From Prinia subflava (taxonomy: Eukaryota; Chordata; Aves; Passeriformes; Cisticolidae), in the NCBI RefSeq assembly GCF_021018805.1, contig NC_086257.1:17418693-17482692 (forward strand): a DNA stretch of 64,000 nucleotides, written 5' to 3'. Below the pieces are notes generated by a model. That model worked only from the letters and a program-made list of their open reading frames with translations. It was not told the DNA's origin and searched no databases. Shown in pieces: positions 10,104 to 25,549 of the stretch. The position numbers and the translations under genes are program-made. The stretch's first letter is position 1. Each line of letters begins with the position of its first letter.

Positions 10104-12360
10104 GTTTTATTTGGAGGCTGCTAACAACCAGTCTGAATTCATGAAGGAATGTGAATAGCCACATCAGGAAACTCAGCAAGAGATTATTCGAATTGGCAGG
10201 GTTTAAGAAGGAAAATTAAATTTGCTCTTTGTTGTCCTTGCCTGTTTTTCCACTTCTGAATCAAAATAAAATGAAGGACCACTCCAGAGAACTTGCACAT
10301 TCCTTCACATAACTTCAAGTTGTGATGTAAGGACTATATTGGCAGAAATATCTGTGGGTCTCCACACATACTTTCATTAAATACATGGAAAGGATTGTTG
10401 TTAAATTGCAACAAAGTAAAAAAGCTTGAAAAAAGGTACATTCACAGCAGGCGAACTCTAACCTGAACATAACTATGTACATAATGATGGAATGTGGCTA
10501 CTCTTTGGCCCGAACATTGGAAGTCTGAAGTTTTTTCAGGCCCAAAGAATTTTCATGAGGTTAATCCTTCTATGGCACAGGGGTGCAAGAGGTGGGAAGG
10601 AAGCAATAATACAGCAGAGGTAGCCCAAGCTCCCTGAGAGGAAAAAGCCCCGCTGTATAATCTTGCCTCAGTACTTTCAGCCCCTGCCCAGTTAATGAAG
10701 AGAATCTTGGTCAGTTGGAGCAGCTCTGGCCCTGCTGACCCTCCCCATGGCCACCCCAGTGCTCACACCCTGCCCAGGATTCTGCTGCCTCTACCCATGC
10801 TTGTTCACTTATTCCTCCCAGGACAAGTGAACAGCAGCTTCTGAGAAGAGGATCACTTCAGCATGTGCCAGAAGTGAATCTTCTAGAATTTAAACATTGG
10901 CTTCTGTGTCACAATAAAGTAAAAGTGGCATTTTTTCTTCCCCCAAATTCAATGGATTTGATAAAGACTAAGTCTTATATCACTGCAGCCATGTGGATCT
11001 ACACCAACCTCATTTAAGGGGTTGCCAGTTCTCCAGCTGCATGTCTTAGTACACAGAGGTTACCCCAAAGCAAGGACTGTCCATATAATGTATGCAGCAA
11101 ACTCCAAATTGGATTTGCAAAGTGACCTGGCTAAAAACCCCCAAACCCACAACATTTTAAAGGCAGACTTCTGATAGGTTGTTTACAGTTACTCCATGGC
11201 CTGCACAATTCACCCACAGCAACTTCTGGCTGAGGTGGGGGTGAGGGCACCTCTGACATTTTTACCACTGCAGGGTGAGGCTTTCAGTTCCTCCTCTATG
11301 ATTATAACCCTATTACATAAATACAGGCAGAGCTTTTAAAGCACAAAACTGCCACAACTTGCACATTTACTCAACTGCATTTAAAATATCTGTACTTTCA
11401 TAATTACAACATTGACAAGAGTTTCAGAGGGAAGGCTGATTTTCATGAGGGAGAGAGGACGCTTAGCCATTGAGAATGATGTGCATTGACATCAATATTC
11501 TGCTCCACTACAAACTCCTAGAGTGAGCCCCCATACATCTGGCATTTCAGGACAGTGCTTCCCCCACAGCAGTCACCTCCTAGCCCAGCTGTAGGGCACA
11601 AAGTGCTCTTGCTCCCTATCTACTTTGTGTGCAAGTCAGAATAGCTTGAGCCACCCTCAAGCAGTGAAGTGCAGGTAGCCAGTGCTGTGCTGAGGAATGA
11701 GGAGCCACACAGCCCATCCTGTGCCACTGATGGCTGCCCTCACACGGGTGGAGTGGTAAAGTCCCAAGTGGTTCTTGCTGCTTTTGAGTGTGTTCTCAGA
11801 TCTCACTCGACAGGACATAGGGCTGCTTGCCTGCCCTGCAGGTATGCTTTGAAAATAAACAGATTGAAGTCAACAGGCCCGAGATATATCTGTGAAAGTG
11901 ACTGTGGAAGTGAGTGTAAGAAAGGCAGCCCTAACATAATGTTTAGCTTTGGACTTGGAAAATCCATAATTATATCTTGCTGTATGTCTGCACAGACCAA
12001 AGCTCACAGAGACCATCTACAGGCTATGTTTGAATGAGCTGTTCCAGGTACCGCAGGCAGGGTCGTCATGGTACCAGCACAGGCTGCAGAGTCCACTTCT
12101 GAAACCCAGAAAACACACAGGTAACCACTGCTGTGCTCTGCAGCTCACCAGCTGCTCAGCAGGTTATATAAAGTTTGTTCTAGGTACAATTCCACATGTT
12201 TATTTAAGCAGTGAAGCCAGTGCAGGAATTTCTTGCTTTCTGTTACTCTTTTTTGCTCCTGCATCTCTGCTGCCTTCCACTGTCTCTTGTTATGCCACTA
12301 CAACTGTCCATGAGGCTCACTGGAAACTGAATGATTGAATTTATCCACATGGAGAAAATG

Positions 12361-12395
12361 AAACCAAACCAACCAAACAAACAAACAAAAAAAAA
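12361..12395. repeat. A-rich simple repeat, (CAAA)n/(AACC)n
   Basis: An imperfect run of AAACC and CAAA units that grades into A9 and then a GA-rich tail. It could be a simple expansion or the remnant of an A-rich tail of a retroposed element, but no element body is recognisable beside it. Confidence 0.8.
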
Positions 12396-14015
12396 GAGAA
12401 GAGAGAAGCAATACCCAACAATTTTTCTCTAGAGCTGCATAAGGACCACCAGAGGCAGGGGCTGAAATGGTCAAGGCTGGAAGCATAGGTGGGAATCTCC
12501 CCTAAACATGTATAAATGGCACTAGCCCAAATGGTGTCACAGAAAGAATAAACACAGTTTTTTCTTTTCTAGTCAGCAGCCAATATTCTTCATTAAAACA
12601 TGTTGGTTGTGTTCTCTCTAGCAGTGACACACCAGGGACAAGATCTGGAAGAAGGCTGCCTCCTGGAAGTACTGCTGCTGCACAGCATCCTACTGGTACA
12701 TTTTGTCTTTTGCTTGGCAGTCAGACGTGGGACTTGCTTTTGACACTGTGCTGGCTTTCACTGATATCAGATTGTGAGGGGTTGTTTCATCAGAAACAAA
12801 AGAGTGAAACGGAATAAGGAATAAATTAGAAGAAGGACCAAGCTGTTGTTGCAATTCTTGCAACTTGAAAGAAAAAGAGGTAAAAACCAGCAGAGATTTG
12901 ATTATCAGCTTCCCCAAATGATACTAATATTATAATTACCAAATTTCTTCTAAAGCAGGATATAGCTACAGTTATTGAAGCACCAGAACTGTACATGGAG
13001 AGGGATACGGAACGTCACTGTAGGAGAGAAATGAAGATGTGAAAATCTTTGTTCTCAGGAGAGGCTGGAGAAGCCAAGACCATCTTCAGAGAGAAATGAG
13101 AGTGCTGGAGGGGCCTTCCTACATGTTTTCAGACCACTGAAAGGCAACTGTGTTTATGGATTTTTCTTAGCCTGGGAGAATCTACTAGGAGGAAGTAAGG
13201 TTGAATGGGGCATTCAAAATGACATAGGCAAGGATGTCAGCCTGTCCCAGTGTCCTATGAAGACATTTATGCAATATTTTGTGGAGCTGGGCTGCCATAC
13301 CTAAGGCTTTTGACACAGAATGAACATGGCTTTTCAAATTAGAACTGACAAATAAAGTATATTTGTAGCCCTGGCACTTAGAGGAAATGTTTGTGATGAC
13401 AAGTTTGTTATTCAGACCTGTGCCTGTTTTCTGAGTTGAAGTTAGAATTGAAAGGAGAATGCCCTAACCCAAGCTAGGGGCCACTCCAACACAGGAATGA
13501 TCATATAAACATAGGCATGGCTCGACTGAGGTATTTCAAGAGATGCAGCAGAAGATCAGCACCTACTGTCAGCCTCTGCCTCAGAGACATCAGTTCATCC
13601 TGTGTCCTTGGACTTTTTAAAAGCCAAGCAGATAATACTCTGACTACACAGGGAGATCTGAAATCTGTTTCCATGCAGTCCCTGGAAGAACTGTAGAAAA
13701 AGCCTCGGTGCCACTGCCACAAGAGCTGAATCTCTTTAATCTCTTCTGTATCTGTCTTTAAAACGAATGCAAACTCTCACATTAGAGTCCAATGAAAGAT
13801 TCCTGTGCTGGGCTGAGCCCCAGGAGAATAAGGAGCCTTGGTGGTTTGAAGCATCAGTTGTTTGCATTTGAAAGGTATCCAGAGTGGCTGGCCTATGGCT
13901 AGTGACTAAGCACTTGAACTTCACACTGATGAATGCTGATGGTTTAAGATAATGGATTATTATTAGTGGCTGAAAACAGGTTTCATTAACGGATTCCTTG
14001 TGCTTTTTGAGTATA

Positions 14016-14071
14016 CAAAAAATCCCCCAAACAAACCCAACAACCCAAAAAACCAAACCAAACCAAAAAAT
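14016..14071. repeat. Low-complexity A/C tract
   Basis: Interrupted AAAC, CCCAA and AACCAAACC units over about 55 bases with almost no G or T. The minus-strand frame crossing it encodes a Gly/Phe/Trp/Val-rich run that is an artefact of this composition. Confidence 0.8.
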
Positions 14072-17000
14072 CCCAACATCACAAAAACAGACCCCAAGCA
14101 AAACCTGTACAGTGTTACTGGAGTTGTTCTAGTACAAGAATTATCAGGGATCTCCCTGTGCTGAAATACAGTTGTATTAACCAAAACTGACTGTGTGCAA
14201 GGAGACATCTAATCTGACCTTGCTGCCAGGACTTCTGAAATGAGCAGCAAAGCAAATCCTCCTCCAGTGGCAAGTCTTCAAATCTAGATTAGACGATGAA
14301 TCTTCAGGTGAAGATTCCTTCCTTCTCATTCATTATGGACACACTCAGGCAGCTCCTACAAATTAAAGGTGAGGGAGATGAATCTACCTTTAATGAAAAA
14401 TAGTTTCTTCCTTTCTTCTCTAAGTTATCACCAAAGACGATGAAGAGAGGTCCCAATGCAGGCTCCAGAGCTCCCAGAACAGGGATGTGATAGGACACTT
14501 CAGGTGGTAACTCTGGACCCAGAAGATGCCACCTAAGGCAGATGTTTACCCTCATGTACAGTGCAGTCCCTGGCAAAGTCCAGCCAAACCCTGTAATATC
14601 CAGCCAGATAATCCTCGTTTTAATAACAGAAGTCATCTCTCCTGTACAATGAATATTTTCTTGAATTATGAAAACATTATGCCTATTGTTTTGAGCAAAA
14701 TCATGACTCATCCTTAATTGACCTAGTTGACATTTTCAGTGGTTTCTCACATTTCTGCATTGCAGTGCTGTTAGTATATACCTGCAATAATGTTGTAAAG
14801 ATCAAGGGCTCAACTTGTTTCAAGAAGGATACCTGTAAATATTCCTACAGGCTTTTATGGATAGTGATACAAATTCTGCACTCACTTTTCTCTGGATAGG
14901 AGGGAAAGATGTTCATTTAAAGGCTGTTAGATAATTATTTGAACTTCCATTTCTTAAACACTTATTTGTGGTCCAGAAGATAATGTGATTTAGAATCTTA
15001 TAAAATGTATTAAGCTGGCTTAAGAAGAGCCACAATGATCCCATCTATGTATTTTTAACATGTTAAATTGGAATAAAGTTGGATTAAATCACAAGAAGAA
15101 AAACCACAAAATACTCCAGATTCACCCCAGTGACCAGTGATTCACCCCAGGCTGAATTTCTGTTCAAGGAAGATTTTCAAAGTTGCTGAAATTCTGGCTG
15201 TTGAGCAATTATTCATCTGCAGTTCTGAAGGACATTCTTCACATTCCCCACTTCTACTAAGAGCTAGTAAGTATAAAAAATGAAAGAAATAAGCAAATGA
15301 AATATTTGAGCCTCTTACCTAAACACATTAACAGCTAATCATTATGCAGTCCAGGATGGTGTGCTGCCATAATGTGTTAAAGTTCCCATTCCAGTCAAAC
15401 AAAATCTATTGTAAGAGATTTCTAGATAGACTCCCATTAATATCACTTACAGGAGGTCTTACTTGTCTCTGTGAGGCCAGAGCAGCTGGGGCAGCCTGTT
15501 GACTGACTGCAGGGATTTTCATCCAGCTGACACTCAAGGAGCAGCTGCTGCTTTTGGTTACTCTCTGAGCCTCACCCGTGGAATTTTCCTTGGATGGAAA
15601 CCACCCAAAAGTGGCAGGCAGGTTCTTGGGCTTCTCTGCTGCTTTCTTGGCCACGTGATGGATTTAGAATAATGGGTCAAATGGTGCAGACAACAGTGGG
15701 AATTGGGACATGTTTTTCCACAGGAGAGTTGCAGAATAAAATAATGCCACTGCTACGAATTCTAACTCCAGTCTTGTCTAATTCAGATGGTCTTTAATAG
15801 TTGAAATGCTTTGTAGCATTCATACTATGAGCAAGCCACATTTGAATTTTTTTTTCACAATACAATGTTCCCTCTTAGAAAGAGGAAGTAATCTTAGAGT
15901 TCAGGACTGTGATTGCCTCATGTGGTAACATACTGTGATTTAGTTTCCAGTTGGTAACAGGAACATTAATTCCCTAGCCAAGGGGGGATCCTGTGAAGAT
16001 TAACATGTTTTAGGAATTCAGTTAGCAGAGATACCATGTCTGAATGCACAGCTATCAGAAACGCTGAGAGGATCCAGTGTTATATTGTCTGCCCCCTTGT
16101 CTCAATATAGTGTCATGGTAGGTGACTTCTAGCCCTCTCCTAGAATATATTTACATGTGCCCTATTTACACAGCCTCGTGTCATCTCTAGATTTAATGTT
16201 TGATACCACTTCTCAGGACTCACCTGCACAAACAAAAATACTTTGTTTTCACACCTTCCCCGTAGTTGCTTGAGATTCTTAAAGAGCAGGTTCCCTTCCC
16301 TTTCATCTTTACCCAGAAGTGCTCAAACAATTTGCTCTCATCGATCTGTCAAGGCAAGCATACTCAGATGAGATACTTCAAACAGTATCTTCTTCCTTTT
16401 CCTCCTGCCTGTCCTCTCCAAGCAGTCTGTACATATAGACAAACTCTAACTAGCTGATGCCTTCAAAATGCATGTCCAAGTCTCTGTTAAAATCTGCCCC
16501 CCTCCTCTGAAGCTGAATGAGTTGCAGAGCCTCTGAAAGGATAAGACCTTGACTGCTGGAGTTTTTAAAACTATGCATCCCTTTGATCACTTTCCCAATA
16601 TGCACAAAACACTGAAATTCTCTCCTGGATTTCATTACACATAAAAAGACATGAAAGTGCAATTTGCTCCTTACTCATCAACAACTACCCATCAGCCTGA
16701 GCTCCAAGCCAGACCGTTCTGGCCACTTCAAGAAATGGTTTTGAAATTTCCATTTCCAGATTGCCCTGGCAGGTATAACTGTGACTTGACTAACAGCTAC
16801 AGCTGTGTGTTCTAATTGCTTTCCTCTAAATTATTTATGAGACGTTTTTGACTGATGAGATTTCTCACAACAGCATGTGCTAACCATTGGCAGTGGGTTG
16901 CTGAAGTGGTGGGAACTCCATCAGCTGCCGGGCTGGGGAAAAGGCAGCTGTCAGCAGGCACTGCATCCCCGTTTGCACTGAGCTGGGAGGGCCAGCTCTA

Positions 17001-20000
17001 CCTGCTTTCAGCTCCTTTTCCAGTGACTGCTCAGTAGAAATGTGTGTGAAAGCATTATATCTGCACATAACACACACCCGCCACTTTTGGGATTAGATCA
17101 GAGAATACTGGAGACTGGCTAATTTAGATAAGGCAGAATATAGGGTGTCAGTGACCTGTGGAAGACAATCCATTTCACTAAACAGGACTTTTCAAGCTCT
17201 GGTCCCAGAGGCGGCAGGGGTTCTGTAAAATGCAATTAGGGCTGCTACAAATCAATAGGCTTAAATTCACCACATAGAAGGTAGCAGATTTACTGGAAAA
17301 TTTTTACAAGATACATAAACTGAAAAAGAATGGAAAACACGACTACAGAGAGAACAAAATATTTATAATGACCCACCACTTTACCACTGCTTTTTCCTGG
17401 AGGGCTTATCTCCATCATCCAGCTAAAAACTACTTTAAAAGCTATGTCTGAAGGTAACCATAAGCCCTGTCAGTTAAATAAAAAAACTTGTATTACAGGG
17501 TCCAGCAATTTATGTCAATATTTTTCCTTTCCCTTTCAGATATGAACAACTGATAGGGAGAAGCAGTTGGACCCACACTGGGTAGAAGAAAATCTTCATG
17601 TCTGGAGTTGCAGGAGCTCAACAAGGAGTAGCCAGAGGAAAGAAGCAAAGCAGCCTGTTAGAATTACTGCTCACTATTGGTGCTGTGATTACCTTCCCAA
17701 GAGGCTCTCAAGGATGTTGGGTGAGCTACTGATGTGATATCTTCATGAGTTTCACAGCTATGTTTAAGAAATAAGTTTAAACAGGATTCTCAGCCAAACT
17801 CTAGATGAAATTCTGCACTGGGTATTTTGTTAAGCAGTAGTTTTATCCTGCCCATTCCACAAGTTTTAAAAAATTTGAATTTACCTTGTGCTCATTTATT
17901 CTATATATGCCAGAAGAGTCAATGTTTTCTGCACAAAAGTGTGCCGACCCCAGATACAGGAGTTCAGACAAGAAAGAGACAATGACAAAGGGGACTCTGT
18001 TGTTTCTCAGAGGTGAGTTGGTATTTCAGAGCCAGGTCACATATTCCTGAGCTACTCTGCTCAGTGCAGCAAAGGTATAAACTGAATTGTTGTGGAAGGT
18101 ATACGGAGGACAGCACACCATAATCCAGCTGTGCGTAAAGTCAGGAGGAGGAAGGCAGGGCAGAATGTGCCATTGCTTTAAGAGCTCTCAGAAGTTTCAT
18201 TTCCTTACTCCTGTCTCCCATGCAGTGGAACTGACTCTCTGGCTGTGTTCTGTTCAGTAGGTGGAACCTGGGAGTTGAAACAAATGTCCCAGTTCCAGGC
18301 CTGCTCCCTCAGAGAGGTGAGCCACGTGGACTCCTTGTACTTCCATGAAACAGCAGCCTGGGGATAAGGAGCTGGGTTCCCTACAGAAGAAGAGAAGGAA
18401 ACAGGGAGGGGGGGAAACTGATGGTCTCAGCCACTCATAACAGATGCAAAAGGAGACAGGACAGAAGGTATCTGTCTGGATCTGACACAGACTAACAGCA
18501 TGGCACAGGTAAGGCTAGGAAGTCATTCATGCCTCATTTCTCCCACCTGTAAATTATTCCTCCCCCTTCATCCCTATTGGCACATCATTATGACTGCTCA
18601 ATTAACGATCAGTTTAAAAGAGCTTTGAGACATGCAGATGAAAGAAAAGAAATTTATTTTGTATTTCTGCTTCTCCAGAGTTGCATGTATAAACACTAAC
18701 TTTTTAAGTACTTTACTGATGATGAAGATTGACTTCCTGCTTATGGATGGGAAAGTTAAATCATGGAAATGTTAAAGTGCACATTTTGAGAAACAGCCTC
18801 AGGTTCCAATGTCCTACTTTCTGCGTGTTCAGCTACATACAAACTTGCCTTTCACTCCCAGTCCTACCTGTGAGCAGCCACAAGTGAAGACATTCACCCA
18901 CTGGAGATCTTGTGTTCAGGATCCCAAAACAAGAATCTCAAAACTAAACCTCTCTAGAAAAGCTAAGAGACAACCCAAGAAAACCTGTCTGGAAGCAGCA
19001 CACTCTGCCCACCACATCACACACAGCACCCTTGTGTTCAGCCAGAGCTTTGGAACAGCTTTGTTGCCATGACGGGGTCAGAACCCAGGATCAGACTTTG
19101 GGAAGTGTCTGTCACATGGCTCTCCAGCACAGTGAGTGTAAATAAATGTAGTACAGGAGTGAGAGTTTCCCTGACCGAGACAATTAAAACTCTCACATAA
19201 AAATAGAATGCTGGAAGGAAAATCTGTCCATTCTACATTATTATTGTGTTTAACAGAAAACCCAAGTTCCTGTCAAAAACAAGAGAATAGAGAATCTCTA
19301 GCCAGCTTTAATAGCAAGATCTTTTGAAATACTCAGCCATCTGTCACAGCAGGAGTGTTTGTTGTTCAGCCCTTCTGAAAAATTTGGCCTTTCTTTCGGA
19401 ACATGATGCTTTTGAAACTCGGCTCTCAGGCCCCTCCTAGGAATCACTTCTTCCATGAAGATCCTGCTCTTTTTGTGTCTACCACACAGAGCTAGACAGA
19501 GCTGTCCTCAGTGTGGTGCAACTTGCCAGTACAGCAGGTAGAGATGGGCTTGAAGTGCAAAACTGGAAGATTGCCCTGAGCTAGCCATAAATCCAAGGAA
19601 AAATGGGTAGGTTAAGTTCAGGACTAACTGTACTTTCATTTAATGTTTCTTATGAAAAACATTACAAACGTATTTTAGCAAATTTCCAAATGTATCTCAT
19701 TACAAATGATCACAGAGTTCTCCTTTTCCCCCTCCTCTGATTCTTCCTCCTTTCTCTTCCTTCTCTCACTATTGCTGACACTTTGTCCCACATGAAGAAA
19801 AGGTAACAAAGGGCTCAGCAATGGAATTAACTGCTCCATGCTCATAAAAGATTCTTAATAGCAAGACCTCAGTTTGGGGTGGAAAAACACCTTCCATATA
19901 GACCTTTCTGGGGGTTAATAAAATCTGCTCTACAGAAAGGGAAATCCAGGAGCAGGTGAATCATCTCATGCACTGGGAGCAGGCAAACAGAGACAGAATC

Positions 20001-23000
20001 ATGCACAGCACTGCACTGAAACAGAATCCCCTGCAAACACCTACATCTGGAACCTGCAGTGATTCTCCTCCACTGAACAAACATTTTAAAGCAATGCTGT
20101 GAAAACAGCCCAGCAAAGCAGAGCACTAACCTGGACATTTGCCCTTTCCTCTGCTACTGTTGTATTAGAACATGTCACTGGTCTCCATTTTAACAAATAC
20201 AGATTGAGTTCCTTGTGGTTCTCTGGGACAGAGACAAAAATCATGTTACCTTCAGTAAAGCAAGACCTCCAACAAGTCAATGGGATATATAAGAATATTC
20301 TTTATTTCTGAAGTGGGCCAAGAAGCTTTGAAGTTACATTAATACCTCCAGATAGAGAGTCACACAATCCCTCCTGCTGCAAAGAAAACCTCAGTAAAAT
20401 GGCTACATGAAAGTCAACAGCAAAATTCCCACCAGTTTGACTGTGAACAAGACTTCAGGCCATAAATCTGTTCTGTAAAGGGTTTCCTACCAAATGTTTG
20501 AAAATTATTTTTTTCCAAAGGAAAAGAAAAATTAATTGTCTCATTGTATTTTCTATAAAAAGCCATAACCAAACATTTCATTTTAAATTGGGGTCAATCC
20601 TAATTAAAAAATCTCCAGTTCCCACACACATCTTCATGAAGCAATGGAACTCTGTTGGCTGACATGTTCTGTTGCTAAACTGAACTGACACACGAGAGCT
20701 TGATAATGCCAGGCAAAGTGTTTTGAACTTGCCAGCCCCACAAAGGAAAAAAAGTCAGTATATCAAGGTTCTTCTCCAACCCTCCCTCCCAAGTTTGCAC
20801 ACTACAAATACATATGGTAATACTGCAATTTTTGAAAGACATGTTAAAACTACAATTCACATCACAAATGGCTACCACCTGGCACAATCCTACCAAAGTT
20901 GGGAAGGTTCTCTGGAAAACAGAGCATGATTTGGAACAGAATTCAGCCTGAAGAGCTCCATGTCCCAAAGAGCCCAACAAAACCTTCCCCTTGGCTCTGC
21001 TCATTCCTTTTCAGGAAGAGCCCAGCGGAAGGGAGGCAGTCAGTGTGACTGCCAGTTTTGCAGAGTCCGTGAAACTCTTTGGAGACATGACCCCTGTTCT
21101 GGCTCTTGGATTTCCAACAGAGGACTCTATTAAAACTTATCCTCCCCAGAGCCCCAACATCTTCACCCTTAACCTTTCTGAGTCATTAAAGAGTATTCAG
21201 CCCATCATACAACAAATACAAACTTCCATCTGCTACGTACAAAGCAAACTTCCATTTGCTCCGGCACAGCAACCTCAGAAGCTACTGAAACATAAAGTAA
21301 CAGCCCAGACTTTGTTCTGCAAGGCTGAAGCCCCTGGAACTGAAAAGAACTTCAGCACTTGCTTGAGCTTAAGCACAAACTGAAATGCATGGCTGAATAG
21401 GGATGGCCTGAGGAATTATGCAAATGCTGAGCTGAATCCGGGTCCAAATATGAATTACTTTAAAAGATAGAGAAGCAAGCACTGCAATTTAATCATTTTT
21501 ATCTCCTTACCAAGAATGCACAAGTTCTTACAGTTAATATTACAGCATCTTCTGCTGCTGCCAGAAGCCAAATGACCTATTCTTTAACAGTCAAGCTCTC
21601 CTCATTTTCAAACTGAAGATTAGTCCATTTATGCTGAACAGTGGCACAGAATGACAATTTCACAATACACAGATTGAGAGCTATTCCACTCACATGTTAC
21701 ATTACCTTGCCCTTTATCCACTGCACTACCACTTGCAATTGACTATCATGATAATAGGGTGGAGCTGCTTCTAATCTCCAATTTTGTATGTTCTGGGATG
21801 CTGACAATTCATTATACACTGCCAAGGAGTGACCAACTGGATCTGACCTTGAATCTGACCACAGAATCTGAAATCTAGAAAAAATGGAGACATAACTTAT
21901 TCATATCAACAGACTGCAGTGAAGTTACAGTATGAGCTGGGCACTTCCTTAAAATGCTGAATAAAATTAACCTCCAGCAATGGCACTGCCAAGGGCAGCC
22001 AGCACTTCCCAGCAGACTCTCGGCACTGTCCACAAGTGATCTATCCCATAAACATGAAGGCTGTTTGTGAAAATTTTTGTACACATCACTAGTCCTTACT
22101 TTTGCAAATATTCTCCCAGACATGAGAATTTTCAGGGTCAGATCCCATAGCTGTACTGCTAACAGGCAGTGCAGTAAGTGTCCAACACAGTTTCCAGTTT
22201 GCTCTCCTTGCAGGAATATCAGTGAATCCGTAGTATAATCTCTGATTATGTCACCATAGAAAACTAATGTGTTACAGTAGGATATCACAACCCTTAAACA
22301 CACTAAAGAAAGTCTTTCTTTCACTGTGATCTGAGCAGAAATGGATTGGAGAAAGTGGAAGGCAATTAATAAATTCTGCTACCAGAAAGAGGATTGTGGT
22401 AATTACAGCACAATTGCCACAGGAGATATACAAAAGAGCTCACTGAGAAAACATCCCAGTTTAGACTGCACAACTCCAGGGACTGCTTGCTAACAAAATA
22501 CTGAGTATTTTACTTCTAGGTCACTGATTCCAATCTGGCCTCAAAGGAAAAAATGACTGGAAGTTAATGCCAGCTGACAGTGGTGTGAAAGCTGCAGGGT
22601 GGATCTCAGCCCACTTCCTAGCAGATTGGAGGACACAACCCAAGTATTTGTGATTTGTGTAAGTAATACGGCTAAAAATTCAGGCTGTCATTCAATGATA
22701 CTGCAAATCCAGCTGTAGGACTCTTAGGACAAGGAGCTGATACGATACACACAATTCTGCTGATTCCAGCTTGTCTGAAACCTTTTGACAAGTTAACAGT
22801 GCACAAACAGGTGCTGGGGCAGATCAGATATCATTATGCTTTTTACAGCTGTAAGAAAAATCCAGGTTGTGTGTGCCAGCCAGTCCAACAGGAATGTAGG
22901 TAAAATGCCCTCAGCTCACTGAGATGCAGACTGCCTGGTATCAAGGGTCACCAGTCCATGGCCTCCATGCCTCATCTGTCAGTGACAGCAGGTGCAGGCT

Positions 23001-25549
23001 GTGTAGGAGCAGGCACAGCAGAGCTGGACTGTTTTACTGCTGCTGGTCACTCTCTGAACCAGAGACATGTGAAGGTGCTGTCTACATCTCCGTCTGTCCT
23101 GTGAAAGGCTTGGGGGTGCCAGATGGTTTGCAAGTCACCCAGGGCACATAAAGCCACACAGGCATTAAATAGCATAAATAGCGTGGCATTAAATGACACC
23201 ATCCCCGCTGGCACCACATCCCTGCTCATCAGTGCTCCATTCATTTAAACACTTTAAAGAGAGCAGGGAAATAGGAGATTAGAGAGATGTGCTGCTGCCT
23301 TTGATAAGCCTGAAAATAGAAGCAATGTTTGTGTTAATCCTGTAGCAGTAATATAGAAAAGGCACGATTAACTGCAGTTGCAGGAACAGTCTAGTGCAAT
23401 CTTTTTTCCCAGTGAATTTCTCCACGGAAAGATGGGTCACAGGGCACACCTGCAAAACGCATCCAGGCGTTTGTATCTGCATTGTGTCCATGGCCTCTGT
23501 TCCAACAGATGGTTGGCCAAAGGATTTCTTCTCCTTTTATTTTATTTTGGTTGTTTTTTTGAACACACAGGAGCAGAGCAAGCCCTCCTGCCAAGAGCAC
23601 AGTCAATACAGAGCATTCAGCAATGAAAGGGTGACCTTGATTAGTGTCTAATGTGTAAAAACCGGTTACTTTTCAGCACATAATAAAGTAGAAGAGTTCT
23701 GCTATGATCTGCCAGAGTTCTGCAAGCTGCTCTGAGGAATACTGTTGGGGATGCTGTCTGTACAGTCTCTGCTTCAGGCTCCAGCTAATCCTTGGTCCAT
23801 CCACCCAGGTGGTTTCTCCTGCTTCACTGCAAGATTGCTCCTGGAGAAGAGTATGTACTGCTTACATAACAGGCTGTTCCTTAGTCAGCAGCACAAATGT
23901 TAGGGCAGCTCTACCTGACTTGTACCTAAAGATAGAAAATGCAGACATCTTTTAGATTCCTTATTTTGTCTTATTTCCTTTTGTTATCTTCTGTAAGCAG
24001 TATCTATCCCTTATAGCTGCTCATAATGGAGAGGAGTGAGCAGCCCTGGAGGTCTAAGAAAAAAAATTCTGGATCCACTGATACTGAATGAAAATATCTT
24101 TGCTGAGTGTTCCCCTTAGAACTCTACACCTTTGGGAAAGAAGCCAAAAGAAGTTGGATTAGCTAGTGTGAAGGCTTGCAAGATCAACTGTGGCCTGGAA
24201 AGGCAATACCATCATAAAGGTGCTACTGAGAATAGAAAGGGATTTACACGGTGTTTGAGTGGATCCACCAAGTCTTGGGATGAGGAAACATGAACAGTGT
24301 CGGTATTATGTGATTGTAATAAAATCAGGCTGATGATGGAGAGGGGGAAAAAGTGATACCTCTTCTCTCTACTAAATAACAAGAAAAGAAGGCTGCAGTC
24401 CCTGTGCACACAGCCACATTTCACTGCAACTGCAGAGAAAACCCCCATTCGGGACAGGCTCTGCATTAGCAGAGGCCACAGAGGAGCAGGATTCTGGAAC
24501 TGGAGGCAGCAGTACAGAAACAGAATAAACCAAGGAGTTTCTACATTCTTTAAAAGCCTAGGGCACTCACAGGACAAAAGCTTCCCTGGAGGCGTGGGAC
24601 AGGGGTAAAATCTGTGCTTTGAAAAGGAAAAAATTCACAGCTTATAAAAAGGAGGGTGGGAATCACAGATCTGGAAACCAAATGCATACAGGGGCTGCAC
24701 TCTGCCTGCAGAGGGAGGGGTGCTGCAAATGGGAGGAAATATTTTTGTGCTTTTCAGAGATTTCTAACCCCATAAACCTGTAGCCATCACATAAGGTATG
24801 CTGCTCTCTCTCTTCCATTTCAGAGCTTATCTGGAGAGGAAAATGTTAAGCTGTTAGCATTAAAAAAGAAGGAAAAAAAGTTAAGGTGTTTTTAATTTTA
24901 AAAAGAAGAAACTTCTTTATAGCTGCATAATCAGTTAAAAGTTGCCTGTGGTGTAATGTCCAAGTGCTAGGTTTCCTTAGGGATCCACTTACATCTGCAT
25001 AATCATCTATTTTAATTATATGATGCCATAGGGTATATGATACTGTATGGACAAGTAAAGAGGCAAGGAGATGACAGAGGGACAGAAAATATAGCGACTA
25101 CATTTCCATCAGCAAAAATGACTGTTGCATGCAGTCATGAGCATGGGACAGAGGAGGAAAAGTCATGTGAAATGAGTTACTTCAATCCTTGAAGTCCCTA
25201 AAATAAATTCCTTCAATCCTTTGTGAGGCAGATTTTCTCTCTCTTCTGTTCCACATCTCAAACCCAGTATGATTTCCTGCTCCAGACTGTGGAAATATAC
25301 TTCAAGCCAAGGCATTCATCTTCTCCAGACTATGATCTCAAGTCTCTGTCATTTCAGAAGTCCCCAACTCACAGAAACCCCCCAATCCCAAAAATCCCAC
25401 CATTTCTCCAACCTCCCTGTTATCACTTACTCATATATAAACATTGACATTATCTGTACAAAAAAGATCAGGAACTTCTGGTATCTGAAAAATCCCAGAT
25501 CACTCCTTCCAGCCCTGAAATGTTCCCATTTCTAACCTCATATGCAATG

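Larger units (their letters stand above)
8550..25540. other. Long non-coding stretch, no supported gene
   Basis: Apart from the frame at 9591-10103 and the low-complexity tracts listed separately, I see no supported gene, RNA gene or intact mobile element here. Base composition is ordinary and open frames are short and mostly opposed on the two strands. A (AATA)n run lies at 9699-9714. The longest other frames, near 13.7-14.1, 21.0-21.4 and 21.9-22.3 kb, lack splice signals and recognisable motifs. Confidence 0.5.

Noticed and set aside
13736..14208. Minus-strand frames with Gly/Phe/Trp/Val-rich membrane-like runs
   Set aside because: The run is translated from the A/C low-complexity tract at 14016-14071.
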